This document shows positions 1 to 5,440 of a DNA stretch of 5,507 nucleotides, in pieces (within the stretch, counting starts at the first letter, position 1; the number at the start of each line of letters is the position of its first letter). The notes below the pieces were generated by a model that was not told the DNA's origin, searched no databases, and worked only from the letters and a program-made list of their open reading frames with translations. Source of the stretch: Armatimonadota bacterium (GTDB taxonomy: Bacteria > Armatimonadota > Zipacnadia > Zipacnadales > UBA11051); NCBI GenBank assembly GCA_003542955.1, contig DPJP01000306.1, positions 4,056 to 9,562 on the forward strand, written 5' to 3'. The position numbers were made by a program, and so were the translations under genes.

Positions 1-175
1 TCGCCCCAATGAGCTTGTCGACCTCCGACTGCCGGATGCGGCCGATCAGCGCCGCGATCTGCCCGGGTATGACGGATCTCACGTAGTCCTTCTCACCATT
101 CACAGCTATCACCGGAACGTCGCCCTCCTGGTGCACACCCCGCGCGAGAGACTGCGCGGCTTCCCTTGTCGGCAC
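1..175 (-). CDS. Hypothetical protein, 5' part only (cut by left window edge)
   Basis: An open minus-strand frame runs from a GTG at 173-175 off the left edge, giving about 58 residues that begin VPTREAAQSLARGVHQ and include VPVIAVNGEKDYV and IAALIGRIRQ. It is read as coding because third codon positions are mostly G or C and the residue mix looks like a soluble alpha/beta protein. A TAA lies in frame just upstream, so the gene cannot start much further up. No Shine-Dalgarno sequence precedes the 175 GTG. An AGGAGG at 124-129 (minus) lies 11 bases before a second in-frame GTG at 110-112, so a shorter start is possible. It lies 55 bases downstream of the peptidase gene on the same strand, with a hairpin between. 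I do not recognise the family. The opposite strand is also open here, which lowers confidence. Confidence 0.5.
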   Translation of the reverse strand, partial: MPTREAAQSLARGVHQEGDVPVIAVNGEKDYVRSVIPGQIAALIGRIRQSEVDKLIGA

Positions 176-185
176 CTGTGCAAAC

Positions 186-212
186 GGCCGGGCTTATGCG
201 GCATACCCGGCC
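186..212 (-). terminator. GC-rich hairpin after the peptidase gene, possible weak terminator
   Basis: GGCCGGG at 186-192 pairs with CCCGGCC at 206-212. Four more pairs (TATG 195-198 with CATA 202-205) close a CGG loop, with a 2-base bulge at 193-194. It sits 18 bases after the peptidase stop codon. On the minus strand it is followed only by GTTTG, not a proper U-tract. It may therefore be a weak or factor-dependent terminator, or an RNA-stabilising structure. It ends 10 bases before the GTG of the next gene and could also hinder ribosome access there. Confidence 0.45.
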
Positions 213-230
213 CGTTACTGATAGATATGG

Positions 231-2828
231 CTACTCGGGTGTCGTGACCACCACGGTAGCACGATTGAGGTCAAGCATCTCGGTCGCGACTTGGCGAACC
301 TGTTCGGCCGTCACGGCCTCGATATTGTGTGAGTAGTTGAGATAATTGTCAAATCCCAATTTGTACAACTCGTCGAGGACCATTGTCTGCGCGCGGTCCA
401 GGTTGGCTTGAACTGACAACTGCTGGGCCGATACGGCCATGCTCTTCCCGCGCTTGAGTTCCTCCTCGGAGACCCCCTCGGCAACCAGCTGCGCGACCGT
501 CTGCTCGATGGTTGTGCGTACCTCGGCTACCTTCTCCGGATGTGTGCCCGCGTAGATAACATAGTGCCCCGTCTCGATGCCCGGAGCCGCGTATGCCCAG
601 GTCGCATAGACCAGCTCCGCTCCGCGCAGCGCGTCATGCAGCCTGCCGCCCGGTATCGGCATCCCGGCCAGTACGGCCGTCATGACGTCGCGCGCATAGC
701 GGTTCTCCGCGGTGATCGTCGGTCCCGGGAAGCCGTAGACCACTATAGCCTGCTGCTGGGCGCGTGTAAGGGTCTTCTCGATCTTCTGGGTGTCTGCGGG
801 CTCCTGCGCGATTGGTGGCGGGAGTATCTCGCCGATCTCGAAGTCGGCAAACGCCGCTTCGACGGCTGCCATCATCTGCTCCGCGTCCACATCTCCAAGG
901 ACGGCCAGGACCATGCCGTTGGGTCTGCAGTAGCGGCCGTGGAACGCTGCGACGTCATCCCTGCCGAGGGCGCTGATGGTCTCGCCGGTGCCCAGGTACT
1001 GCATCCGGTATGGGTGCTGACGATAGAGGTTCGCGGTCAACAGGTCCATCGCCACGACGTCGACATCGTCCTCGCGCGCGTCGATTGCGGAGAGCACCAA
1101 CTGCTGCTGCCGGATGAGTTCATCCGGCGGGAAGCTCGGGCGGATGATGCAGTCGGCGAAGATGTCGAGTACCTCGCTCACGGTGTCCGCGGTGCACTGG
1201 GCCTGCAGGCCGAAGGTGTTGCGGCCCGAGAACGGACTGAGCGAGGCGGCCATTGTGTCGATGGCCTCGGCGATCTGCGCGTAGGTTCTGCTTTGCGTCC
1301 CGCGCACGAGCATCTGCGCGGTGAGATTCGACAGCCCGTTGGTCTGCTCGGTCTCGTACCGCACGCCGCCCTTGAAGCCCGCCAGCATCGACACCGTGGG
1401 GCTGTGATGGGCCTCCTGCACCAGCACCAGGAGGCCGTTGTCGAGCCGCTTGCTGACGGTTTTCCCTGCGCCCTCCGACGCGGTCCCGTCGACCGCGCCG
1501 TCGTCTGCGACGGCCGGGGGGCCCAGCACGGCGGTGCTCTTTGTGGCCGGGCGCAGGTACTTGAGCGCGACACGCTTGACGTCCTCGGCCGTCACCCCGC
1601 GGATGCCGTCCACGTAGATGCGGCTGAAGTCCTGGTTGCCGGTGTTGACTATGTCGCTGCCGAGTATCTGCGCGCGGCCCTCGATCGTCTCCTGAGCGTA
1701 GATGGTCTCTGCCGCCTTCTGGGTGATGACCTTCCTGAGTTCATCCTCCGGCACGGTCTCGGCGCACAGCCGCGCGATCTGCTCGGTCACCGCGGCCTCC
1801 GTGGGCGCGAGCTTGGTCGCATCCAGGACTGCGCGGATACCGAAGATGCCCGCATCGTAGGCGGGGGTGTACGACATCGCCGTGATGCCGTCGACCAGGC
1901 CCAGCTCGTCTCGCAGCTTCATGACAAGCCTGCTGCTGGGGCCGTTGCCGAGGATGTAGGCGGCCACGTCGAGCGCGTAGAGGTCGTCGCTGAAGAGGCT
2001 GACGGTGGGCCAGCCGATGAACAGGTAGGCACGGTTGAGGCTCTCGTCGACCTCGACGCGCCTGCGCTCGGCGATCTGGACGGGCTCGGCCGGCAGCACC
2101 GGCATACGCGCGGCGGCCCGCGGCTCTTTAGACAGCAGTTCGCGCAGGTGGGCTCTGACCTTCTGCGCGTCGAAGTCGCCGACGACGACCACCACCGTGT
2201 TCTCCGGCACATAGTGCTGCGCGTGGAAGGCGACCAGGTCGGCCCGCTGGAGCATCTCGAACTGCTTCTCGTAGCCGATGACGCGGTAGCGCGCCGGGTG
2301 AGTGGTGAAGATCGTCTGTGACAGCAGGTCCCAGATGCGCCGGCCGGGGTCGTCATCGCCCATTGCGATCTCGCGCAGGATGATGCCGCGCTGGGTCTTG
2401 ACCGCATCCACCGGAAAGCTCGGGTGGAAGACGTAGTCGGCAATCAACTCGGCGGCCTCGAGTACATACTCAGCGGCCGTGTTGATGAAGTAGCAGGTCT
2501 CATCGGAGCTGGTGTACGCGTTGGAGTTGTTCCCCAGGCTCTCCTTCTTGTCGTCGATCTGATCTTTGGTCAGACCCGGCGTGCCCTCGCTGACGCAGTG
2601 CTCGATGAAGTGGCAGATGCCCGCGCCGAGGTAGGCGCCCTCATAGACGCTGCCCACCTTCACATAGAAGCGCACGGACGCCACCGGCGCGCTGTGGTTC
2701 TCCTCGACGGCCAGCGTCAGCCCGTTCGGCAGCACTTCGACACTCGCTGCCGATGCGCGTGCACAGGCGCAGACGGCGGCCACCAGCACGGCGAGCACCG
2801 ACCAGGCACGACCCAACCTCGAATGCAT
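231..2828 (-). CDS. Exported two-half M16 (pitrilysin/MPP-type) zinc metallopeptidase
   Basis: This is an 865-residue peptidase of the M16 family, which cleaves peptides inside a clamshell formed by two homologous halves. The N-terminal half carries the inverted zinc motif HFIEH at residues 73-77 and the third ligand Glu in ILREI (E153), 76 residues on, so it should be active. A first M16_C domain follows (about 195-435, with GPSSRL near 296), then an Asp/Gly/Ala linker (about 437-457). The second half starts near 459 and has NLTAQ (501-505) where the zinc motif should be, so it is non-catalytic. It keeps GGRL (727) and an LR...LVY segment (R735, Y741) resembling the substrate-binding Arg/Tyr pair of MPP-like enzymes. 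Residues 1-27 look like a signal peptide (hydrophobic VLAVLVAAV, then an ASA cleavage site). A weak lipobox at Cys22 is an alternative. The ATG at 2826-2828 was chosen because AAGGAG lies 7 bases upstream and a promoter lies just above. An in-frame extension to 2933 would cover that promoter. Confidence 0.93.
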   Translation of the reverse strand: MHSRLGRAWSVLAVLVAAVCACARASAASVEVLPNGLTLAVEENHSAPVASVRFYVKVGSVYEGAYLGAGICHFIEHCVSEGTPGLTKDQIDDKKESLGNNSNAYTSSDETCYFINTAAEYVLEAAELIADYVFHPSFPVDAVKTQRGIILREIAMGDDDPGRRIWDLLSQTIFTTHPARYRVIGYEKQFEMLQRADLVAFHAQHYVPENTVVVVVGDFDAQKVRAHLRELLSKEPRAAARMPVLPAEPVQIAERRRVEVDESLNRAYLFIGWPTVSLFSDDLYALDVAAYILGNGPSSRLVMKLRDELGLVDGITAMSYTPAYDAGIFGIRAVLDATKLAPTEAAVTEQIARLCAETVPEDELRKVITQKAAETIYAQETIEGRAQILGSDIVNTGNQDFSRIYVDGIRGVTAEDVKRVALKYLRPATKSTAVLGPPAVADDGAVDGTASEGAGKTVSKRLDNGLLVLVQEAHHSPTVSMLAGFKGGVRYETEQTNGLSNLTAQMLVRGTQSRTYAQIAEAIDTMAASLSPFSGRNTFGLQAQCTADTVSEVLDIFADCIIRPSFPPDELIRQQQLVLSAIDAREDDVDVVAMDLLTANLYRQHPYRMQYLGTGETISALGRDDVAAFHGRYCRPNGMVLAVLGDVDAEQMMAAVEAAFADFEIGEILPPPIAQEPADTQKIEKTLTRAQQQAIVVYGFPGPTITAENRYARDVMTAVLAGMPIPGGRLHDALRGAELVYATWAYAAPGIETGHYVIYAGTHPEKVAEVRTTIEQTVAQLVAEGVSEEELKRGKSMAVSAQQLSVQANLDRAQTMVLDELYKLGFDNYLNYSHNIEAVTAEQVRQVATEMLDLNRATVVVTTPE

Positions 2829-2835
2829 GACCCAA

Positions 2836-2841
2836 CTCCTT
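2836..2841 (-). promoter_or_regulatory. Ribosome binding site of the M16 peptidase
   Basis: Minus-strand AAGGAG, 7 bases before the ATG at 2828. It decides the start: the upstream in-frame ATG at 2933 has no comparable site. Confidence 0.85.
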
Positions 2842-2870
2842 CGGTTGATGCGGAGATTCCCCAGGGCCCA

Positions 2871-2899
2871 ATGATACGACCCCGGCCCCTTTGTATCAA
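2871..2899 (-). promoter_or_regulatory. Sigma70-like promoter of the M16 peptidase
   Basis: On the minus strand, TTGATA (2894-2899) and TATCAT (2871-2876) are separated by exactly 17 bases. Each hexamer matches its consensus at 5 of 6 positions. Transcription would start near 2864, giving a leader of about 36 bases that contains the AAGGAG. The element also contains the dyad TGATAC / GTATCA (2872-2877, 2893-2898). Read on the plus strand it therefore gives ATGATA, 17 bases, TATCAA, a weaker promoter (4 of 6 at each hexamer) pointing at comF. Confidence 0.7.
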
Positions 2900-2954
2900 T
2901 AGACAACGCCCGCAAGCAGGTGTATGCCTTCATGGTTGTGAATCGTCACGGCAC

Positions 2955-3737
2955 ATGAACCCGCTCACCGGCGTACTCCGTGCCGTGATGGACCTGCTCT
3001 TCCCGCCTGCGTGCGAGGTCTGCGGCGCGGTGGGCGACATCGGGCTGTGTGATGACTGCCTGGCCCAGACACCTTTGGTGCAGCCGCCCTCCTGCGCGCA
3101 GTGCGGCATTCCCTTCGACCCCGCGGCGGCGCGCCCCCCGCAGGTGTGTGACCTCTGTCGCTCAGACCCTCCACACTTCGACGCCGCGCGCGCCTACGGG
3201 TTGCATACCGGTCCTCTGCGGACGGCCGTTGTCGCCTACAAGTTCAAGGGCCGCATGGGCCTGGCCGACTACCTCGCGGGGCTCATGGCGAGACGCGTCG
3301 ACCTCGAGGCAGGGAGCGAATGGCCGGTGCCGTACTCGCAGGCGGATGCCATCGTGCCGCTGCCGCTGCACCCCACCCGCAGGCGCTGGCGGGGCTTCGA
3401 CCAGGCCGGGCTGCTGGCGGTGCGCCTGGGGACGCTGATGCAGAAGCCGGTGGGGCAGAGGTGGCTGTGTCGGCGCAGGCAGACGGCTCCGCAGATCGGC
3501 CTGACGCCGACGCAGCGGGCCGAGAACGTCCGCGGCGCATTCACCGTAGCCGAGCCCGAGCAGGTGGCCGGCAAGCGGCTGATCCTGGTGGATGATGTGC
3601 TGACGACGGGGGCGACGGCGCGGGATGCCGCGCGGGCGCTCAAGAGCGCGCAGGCCGCGGCCGTCTACCTGCTGACCGTCTCGATCGCGCCGCCGGACTG
3701 GCACCCGGCGGCACAACACCTTGAACGGCAGGGGTGA
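2955..3737 (+). CDS. comF: ComF family protein (phosphoribosyltransferase-like, zinc finger)
   Basis: This 260-residue protein has the complete ComF layout. ComF proteins are linked to natural DNA uptake and handling of single-stranded DNA in competent bacteria, but are also widespread where competence has not been shown. Residues 12-18 (MDLLFPP) lead into zinc-binding pairs C20/C23, C32/C35, C47/C50 and C65/C68. The family segments AYGLHTGPLRTAVVAYKFKG (80-99), PLPLHPTRRRWRGFDQA (135-151) and QRAENVRGAF (187-196) follow. The phosphoribosyltransferase signature LILVDDVLTTGAT spans 209-221. The start ATG at 2955 has no clear Shine-Dalgarno site, but it is the only ATG between the promoter region and the domain. 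The gene is divergent from the peptidase and convergent with the four-helix-bundle gene. Its last residues (HLERQG) extend past the domain, and its stop codon lies inside the G-rich repeat. Confidence 0.93.
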   Translation: MNPLTGVLRAVMDLLFPPACEVCGAVGDIGLCDDCLAQTPLVQPPSCAQCGIPFDPAAARPPQVCDLCRSDPPHFDAARAYGLHTGPLRTAVVAYKFKGRMGLADYLAGLMARRVDLEAGSEWPVPYSQADAIVPLPLHPTRRRWRGFDQAGLLAVRLGTLMQKPVGQRWLCRRRQTAPQIGLTPTQRAENVRGAFTVAEPEQVAGKRLILVDDVLTTGATARDAARALKSAQAAAVYLLTVSIAPPDWHPAAQHLERQG

Positions 3738-3768
3738 GGGGCGTGGGACGTGGGGTGTGGGAAAGGCA
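3728..3768 (+). repeat. Left arm of G-rich heptamer inverted repeat
   Basis: The arm starts with GCAGGGGTGAG (3728-3738), which includes the comF stop TGA. Next comes GGGC, then three 7-base units of the form GTGGGRY (from 3743, the last being GTGGGAA), then AGGCA. Bases 3738-3768 match the reverse complement of 4356-4386 at 29 of 31 positions, and the outer 11 bases match 4400-4410 exactly. Five runs of three or four G with 3-4 base spacers lie on this strand (3731-3761). Confidence 0.9.
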
Positions 3769-3791
3769 CACGGCCGGATTTGGTGTGCCTT
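3763..3791. terminator. Hairpin between convergent genes, possible bidirectional terminator
   Basis: AAGGCACAC (3763-3771) and GTGTGCCTT (3783-3791) form a perfect 9-base stem with an 11-base loop. It begins 26 bases after the comF stop and lies about 105 bases past the stop of the four-helix-bundle gene. The 3' flank is TTCTC on the plus strand and TTTCCC on the minus strand, so the U-tract is poor both ways. A bidirectional terminator fits the convergent layout but is not proved by the sequence. Confidence 0.45.
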
Positions 3792-3895
3792 CTCGGAGTG
3801 GGGATCGAGCAGCAAGGGTGGTACCTGGCCCCGATGTTGCAGAACGGTTTCACGCCCTGTATCCGAAGGCTGTGCTGGGTCTCAGCCCGACCGCG

Positions 3896-4261
3896 CTACA
3901 GGCGCTTCTCGAGGCTCTTGCGCAGACCCGTCAGCATCCTGCTGACGTCGTCGGTCACCGTGAGAAGAACGTCCAGGCACCCCTGAGGGAGTAGCCCCAC
4001 TCGCTGGCTCAGCAATAGGTGGGTCTCCAACTCCATCAGGGATCCCCTGGCGATACTCAGGAAGTTCAGGAATTCCCGCGTGTGTTGCCGGCCGTGGCCC
4101 TCCGCGATGTTGGCAGGTATAGCCCCTGCCGAGCGCCTGATCTGACTGGTCAGGTCGAATACCTCCTCCCTTGGGAAGTCCCTTGTCAACCTGTAGCACT
4201 CTTCCGCCAGGTCCATCGTCTTCTGCCAGACTGCCAAGTCGCGGTAGTTCCGCACTTCCAT
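3896..4261 (-). CDS. Four helix bundle protein (23S rRNA intervening-sequence protein family)
   Basis: This 121-residue protein has the family landmarks in order: NYRDLAVWQKTMDLA (residues 5-19), LTSQIRRSAGAIPANIAEG (37-55) with GRQ after it, and FLSIARGSLMELET (67-80). It ends in a last helix (to LEKRL). The family was named from proteins encoded in intervening sequences of 23S rRNA genes. Most members, like this one, are free-standing chromosomal genes of unknown role that form helical bundles and small oligomers. There is no rRNA here. The ATG at 4259-4261 was chosen because AGGAG lies 9 bases upstream and the conserved region starts at residue 5. An extension to 4306 adds only unconserved residues. 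The gene lies downstream of the SGNH hydrolase on the same strand (139-base gap), is convergent with comF, and is enclosed by the inverted G-rich repeats. No clear promoter of its own is visible. Confidence 0.9.
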   Translation of the reverse strand: MEVRNYRDLAVWQKTMDLAEECYRLTRDFPREEVFDLTSQIRRSAGAIPANIAEGHGRQHTREFLNFLSIARGSLMELETHLLLSQRVGLLPQGCLDVLLTVTDDVSRMLTGLRKSLEKRL

Positions 4262-4270
4262 CGGCGTTCG

Positions 4271-4275
4271 CTCCT
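4271..4275 (-). promoter_or_regulatory. Ribosome binding site of the four helix bundle gene
   Basis: Minus-strand AGGAG, 9 bases before the ATG at 4261. It supports this start over the in-frame ATG at 4306. Confidence 0.7.
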
Positions 4276-4355
4276 GTCGTGACGTCGGTTGCTCATCTCT
4301 CAGCACATAGCCAAGCGCATTCAGCGACTTCGAGCTCTCAGGCCCCTGACGTCAT

Positions 4356-4410
4356 TGCCGTTCCCACACCCCACATCCCACGCCCCACACCCCACTTCTC
4401 TCACCCCTGC
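4356..4410 (-). repeat. Right arm of G-rich heptamer inverted repeat
   Basis: Read on the minus strand it starts with GCAGGGGTGAG (4410 to 4400), which includes the stop TGA of the hydrolase gene. Then come AGAA and five 7-base units of the form GTGGGRY, the last again GTGGGAA, and CGGCA. Compared with the left arm it carries 14 more bases, exactly two heptamers. Six G-runs lie on the minus strand (C-runs at 4363-4365, 4369-4372, 4377-4379, 4383-4386, 4390-4393 and 4404-4407). Sequence inside the two arms beyond 3768 and 4356 is unrelated. Confidence 0.9.
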
Positions 4411-4955
4411 AGTTGCTTCCCGATCGCTTCCGCCACCCACTCGCCAAGCACCGCGGAGCCGTGCTCGGAGAAATGCACATTGGCGGGCAACTGCAGTTCC
4501 TCCAGACGAGGCAGGCAGAGCGAGTAGAGGTCATTGATCAGCACGCCGGCCTCGACCATCACCGCGGCGGCGGCCTCGTTGTAGGCGATTGCGTCCTCGG
4601 GCATGCGCGGCGGCGAGGAGCCCTCCGGCACCGGCGTGGTGGATGCCCAGATGAGCCGGGCGCCCGTCTGCTGCATCCGGCGCACGAGCCGCTGCAGGTT
4701 CAGGGCATACTGCTCGATGAGCACCTGGTGCCTGCCGTCGTCCATGCGCTTGAGATCATGCAGGCCGAAGTTGAAGTGGATGACATCCCACTGCGTCTCC
4801 CCGAGCCACTCGCTGATGTGCTCGACGCCGCGCGTCGTGGGGCCACCGTTGACGGGTATGCGCTCGACATCGGCCATATCAGCCAGCAGGCGCTTGACGG
4901 GCTCGGTGTATCCAACCGAGATCGAGTCGCCTATAATCAACACGCGGGGCTTCAT
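4401..4955 (-). CDS. SGNH/GDSL-type hydrolase, GLHD variant
   Basis: This 184-residue protein has the SGNH fold pattern of ester-hydrolysing enzymes (acetyl- or acyl-esterase type, substrate unknown). The block I motif is VLIIGDSIS with nucleophile Ser11. Block II is probably NGG at 36-38. FNFGLHDLK (61-69) stands where block III normally reads GxND, so His66 replaces Asn. The C-terminal block is NVHFSEHGSAVLG (159-171) with His161 as the likely catalytic base. The Asp normally three residues before it is Ala158. GLHD-type members with VHF endings form a recognisable bacterial subgroup, so this is probably a family trait rather than decay. There is no signal peptide, so the enzyme is predicted cytoplasmic. 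The ATG at 4953-4955 is preceded by GGAGGAGG with 7-base spacing. The gene is divergent from the small zinc-ribbon gene and may be co-transcribed with the four-helix-bundle gene. It ends KQLQG, with the stop inside the G-rich repeat. Confidence 0.87.
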   Translation of the reverse strand: MKPRVLIIGDSISVGYTEPVKRLLADMADVERIPVNGGPTTRGVEHISEWLGETQWDVIHFNFGLHDLKRMDDGRHQVLIEQYALNLQRLVRRMQQTGARLIWASTTPVPEGSSPPRMPEDAIAYNEAAAAVMVEAGVLINDLYSLCLPRLEELQLPANVHFSEHGSAVLGEWVAEAIGKQLQG

Positions 4956-5130
4956 GCTATCGCCTCCTCCGGGGTATGGCGGCTGCGTCGGCCGCCGAAC
5001 GGGAGCCTGTTCGCAGCGTGGCAGCTGCTTTCCTCCGCTCACGCCGGGCCGGCGCTGCAGTCAGCGGCTGAACATCCATCCATGGCTCGCGTCACAGCAG
5101 CAAACGCCGACACGAGGGGGCGCTGTGCCG
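4956..5130. other. Divergent intergenic region without a clear promoter
   Basis: This 175-base GC-rich gap separates two divergent genes and must drive both. I see no good sigma70 hexamer pair in either direction. Small GC hairpins occur: GGCGGC 4978-4983 with GCCGCC 4991-4996, and CGCTG 5053-5057 with CAGCG 5062-5066. Neither has features that identify it as a regulatory element. Confidence 0.4.
4963..4970 (-). promoter_or_regulatory. Strong ribosome binding site of the SGNH hydrolase
   Basis: Minus-strand GGAGGAGG, 7 bases before the ATG at 4955. It decides this start over the in-frame ATG at 5042, whose extra 29 residues look unrelated to the fold. Confidence 0.85.
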
Positions 5131-5283
5131 ATGGCGAAACAGATGTGCAAGTTGGCGAAGAAGGAAGACTGGAAGGCAATAGCCCGGGGCTCAGGCAAGC
5201 CTCAGTACATCTGCACCAAGTGCGGGCGCGTAGCCGATGACGAGAAGATGCTCTGCAAGCCGGTGAAGCTCGGCGACGTGTGA
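5131..5283 (+). CDS. Small zinc-ribbon-like protein, 50 residues
   Basis: A 50-residue basic protein beginning MAKQMCKLAKKEDWKAI. Cysteines at 6, 28, 31 and 42 sit in the pattern C-x21-C-x2-C-x10-C, with YICTKCGRVA (26-35) and LCKP (41-44). CxxCGRVA followed by a lone Cys in LCKP looks like a one-site zinc ribbon, and small proteins of this type occur in several bacterial phyla without an assigned function. The frame stays open far upstream (to 4603), but that part is low-quality sequence antisense to the hydrolase. The start is placed at ATG 5131, where AGGGGG ends 10 bases upstream. A GTG at 5125, two codons earlier, with GAGG 7 bases before it, is equally possible. The gene is divergent from the SGNH hydrolase. 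Nucleic-acid binding or a structural role is only a guess. Confidence 0.72.
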   Translation: MAKQMCKLAKKEDWKAIARGSGKPQYICTKCGRVADDEKMLCKPVKLGDV

Positions 5284-5314
5284 TAGGCGCATGCAGCCGC
5301 CGAGCCCGGCACGC

Positions 5315-5361
5315 GGCAGACCGTTGAGCCGGTTGCCGAGTCATTGCGTCACGGGTCTGCC
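5315..5361 (+). terminator. Long-loop hairpin after the zinc-ribbon gene
   Basis: GGCAGACC (5315-5322) is the exact reverse complement of GGTCTGCC (5354-5361), with a 31-base loop. It starts 31 bases after the stop codon of the small gene. There is no U-tract, so it is at best a weak or factor-dependent terminator. Confidence 0.3.
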
Positions 5362-5440
5362 CGGTCTGATCGGCGCGGGTATTGTGACGATAACGTCATT
5401 TCAGCCTGAAAAATGCCGTATTCGGTGCTCGCCGGGCAGC

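Noticed and set aside
540..2321. 593-codon plus-strand open frame opposite the M16 peptidase
   Set aside because: It lies fully antisense to a clearly recognised peptidase. The product is Arg/His/Asp-rich with no domain, the usual shadow in GC-rich coding DNA.
2829..2933. 35-residue N-terminal extension of the M16 peptidase
   Set aside because: It would translate through the TTGATA/TATCAT promoter and put a polar stretch ahead of a good signal peptide. AAGGAG supports 2828.
2424..2954. In-frame upstream extension of comF
   Set aside because: It overlaps the peptidase gene on the opposite strand and the promoter region. ComF homology starts only at the ATG 2955 product.
3162..3815. 217-codon minus-strand frame opposite comF, and the minus frame 3665-3853
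   Set aside because: Both translate the heptamer repeat as Pro/His-rich text (FPTPHVPRP and FPHPTSHAPHP) and are otherwise antisense to comF or intergenic. These are repeat artefacts.
3734..3994. Several overlapping plus-strand frames of 74-86 codons after comF
   Set aside because: They begin in the G-rich repeat, overlap the 3' part of the four-helix-bundle gene in antisense and resemble no protein I know.
4280..4354. TGACGTC at 4280-4286 and palindrome TGACGTCA at 4347-4354 ahead of the four-helix-bundle gene
   Set aside because: TGACGTC or GACGTC also occurs inside coding regions (for example 3943-3949), so it is probably a common word in this GC-rich DNA and not an operator.
3728..4410. 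CRISPR-like or classic insertion-sequence reading of the G-rich repeats
   Set aside because: There are only two arms, with no unique spacers of constant length, no transposase and no visible target duplication.
4171..4537. Plus-strand frames 4171-4527 and 4289-4537
   Set aside because: They read through the right repeat arm, giving Pro/His repeats like those from the left arm, and are antisense to two recognised genes.
4413..5130. Long plus-strand frames upstream of and overlapping the zinc-ribbon gene
   Set aside because: They are antisense to the SGNH hydrolase. Only the 5131-5283 end of the 4603-5283 frame has protein-like features.
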